Under the pieces are notes generated by a model that saw only the letters and a list, made by a program, of their open reading frames with translations, did no database searches and had not been told where the DNA came from. A stretch of DNA of 5,337 bases, from contig CANHOE010000205.1 of NCBI GenBank assembly GCA_947462175.1, forward strand, positions 1 to 5,337, given 5' to 3'. The translations under genes were made by a program, and so were the position numbers. Below, piece by piece: positions 5,277 through 5,337 of the stretch; position 1 is the first letter of the stretch; each line of letters starts with the position of its first letter. This DNA comes from Burkholderiales bacterium (GTDB lineage: Bacteria; Pseudomonadota; Gammaproteobacteria; Burkholderiales; Burkholderiaceae_C).

Positions 5277-5337
5277 TCAGTCGCTCGCTTCGTCCGCATG
5301 GCCGCTGGATGCAGCCACGGCCTTGGCGATCGCGGTA
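5277..5337 (-). CDS. Possible C-terminus of an alanine-rich minus-strand protein (cut by window edge)
   Basis: From the right edge, a minus-strand frame reads TAIAKAVAASSGHADEASD and stops at TGA (5277-5279), 15 bp from the stop of the convergent TetR-family gene. Only 19 codons are visible. The short, Ala/Lys-rich, then acidic tail resembles the end of phasins (polyhydroxyalkanoate granule proteins) and similar helical proteins, but this is far too little to assign a family. The convergent arrangement and the absence of any other gene in the last 76 bases make a real gene end plausible. Open frames at window edges are also common in GC-rich DNA. Confidence 0.4.
   Translation of the reverse strand, partial: TAIAKAVAASSGHADEASD

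Noticed and set aside
5256..5277. AGCTG/CAGCT inverted repeat between the convergent gene ends as a bidirectional terminator
   Set aside because: The stem is 5 bp with no flanking T/A tracts; too weak to report.
1..5337. Mobile elements, CRISPR arrays, tRNA or rRNA genes, defence systems
   Set aside because: No array of spaced direct repeats, transposase or integrase motif, tRNA-like cloverleaf or rRNA segment was seen; almost all bases are accounted for by housekeeping, transport and regulatory genes.

Overview
The window is GC-rich, tightly packed chromosomal DNA. It most likely comes from a betaproteobacterium of the Burkholderiales, probably Comamonadaceae (Variovorax/Acidovorax/Polaromonas-like). 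Three things point there: the gene order ABC exporter - BolA-family gene - murA - hisG - hisD, the short form of HisG, and a 'gccccc...gggggcag' intergenic repeat of a kind I remember as abundant in that family. The assignment rests on recognised protein sequence and remembered synteny, not on a search.

Layout, right to left on the minus strand: an ABC-2 type exporter ATPase (3382-4365) overlaps its permease (2594-3385) by 4 bp. These are followed by a BolA/IbaG-family gene (2301-2570), murA (926-2221), hisG (214-852) and the first 67 codons of hisD (1-202), which runs off the left edge. All six genes share one direction. Gaps are -4, 23, 79, 73 and 11 bp, so they could be one long transcript or a few overlapping ones. 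No clear intrinsic terminator was seen between them. The murA-hisG gap is almost filled by a hairpin-forming dispersed repeat that begins right at the murA stop codon.

On the plus strand, a TetR-family regulator (4518-5261) is divergent from the exporter operon across a 152-bp intergenic region. That region holds weak promoter-like elements for both directions and two short palindromes, so the natural hypothesis is that the regulator controls itself and the exporter. At the right edge the last 19 codons of a possible minus-strand, alanine-rich protein (5277-5337) converge on the regulator.

Functionally, the cluster joins envelope work (an exporter of unknown substrate, and MurA, the first committed step of peptidoglycan synthesis), iron-sulfur or stress biology (the BolA-family protein) and the first and last enzymes of histidine biosynthesis (HisG, HisD). 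This is largely a conserved housekeeping neighbourhood. I found no convincing sign of a new defence, mobile or otherwise undescribed system. The points most worth a second look are the regulatory sequences: the divergent promoter region, the repeat between murA and hisG, and a tiny upstream ORF overlapping the murA start.
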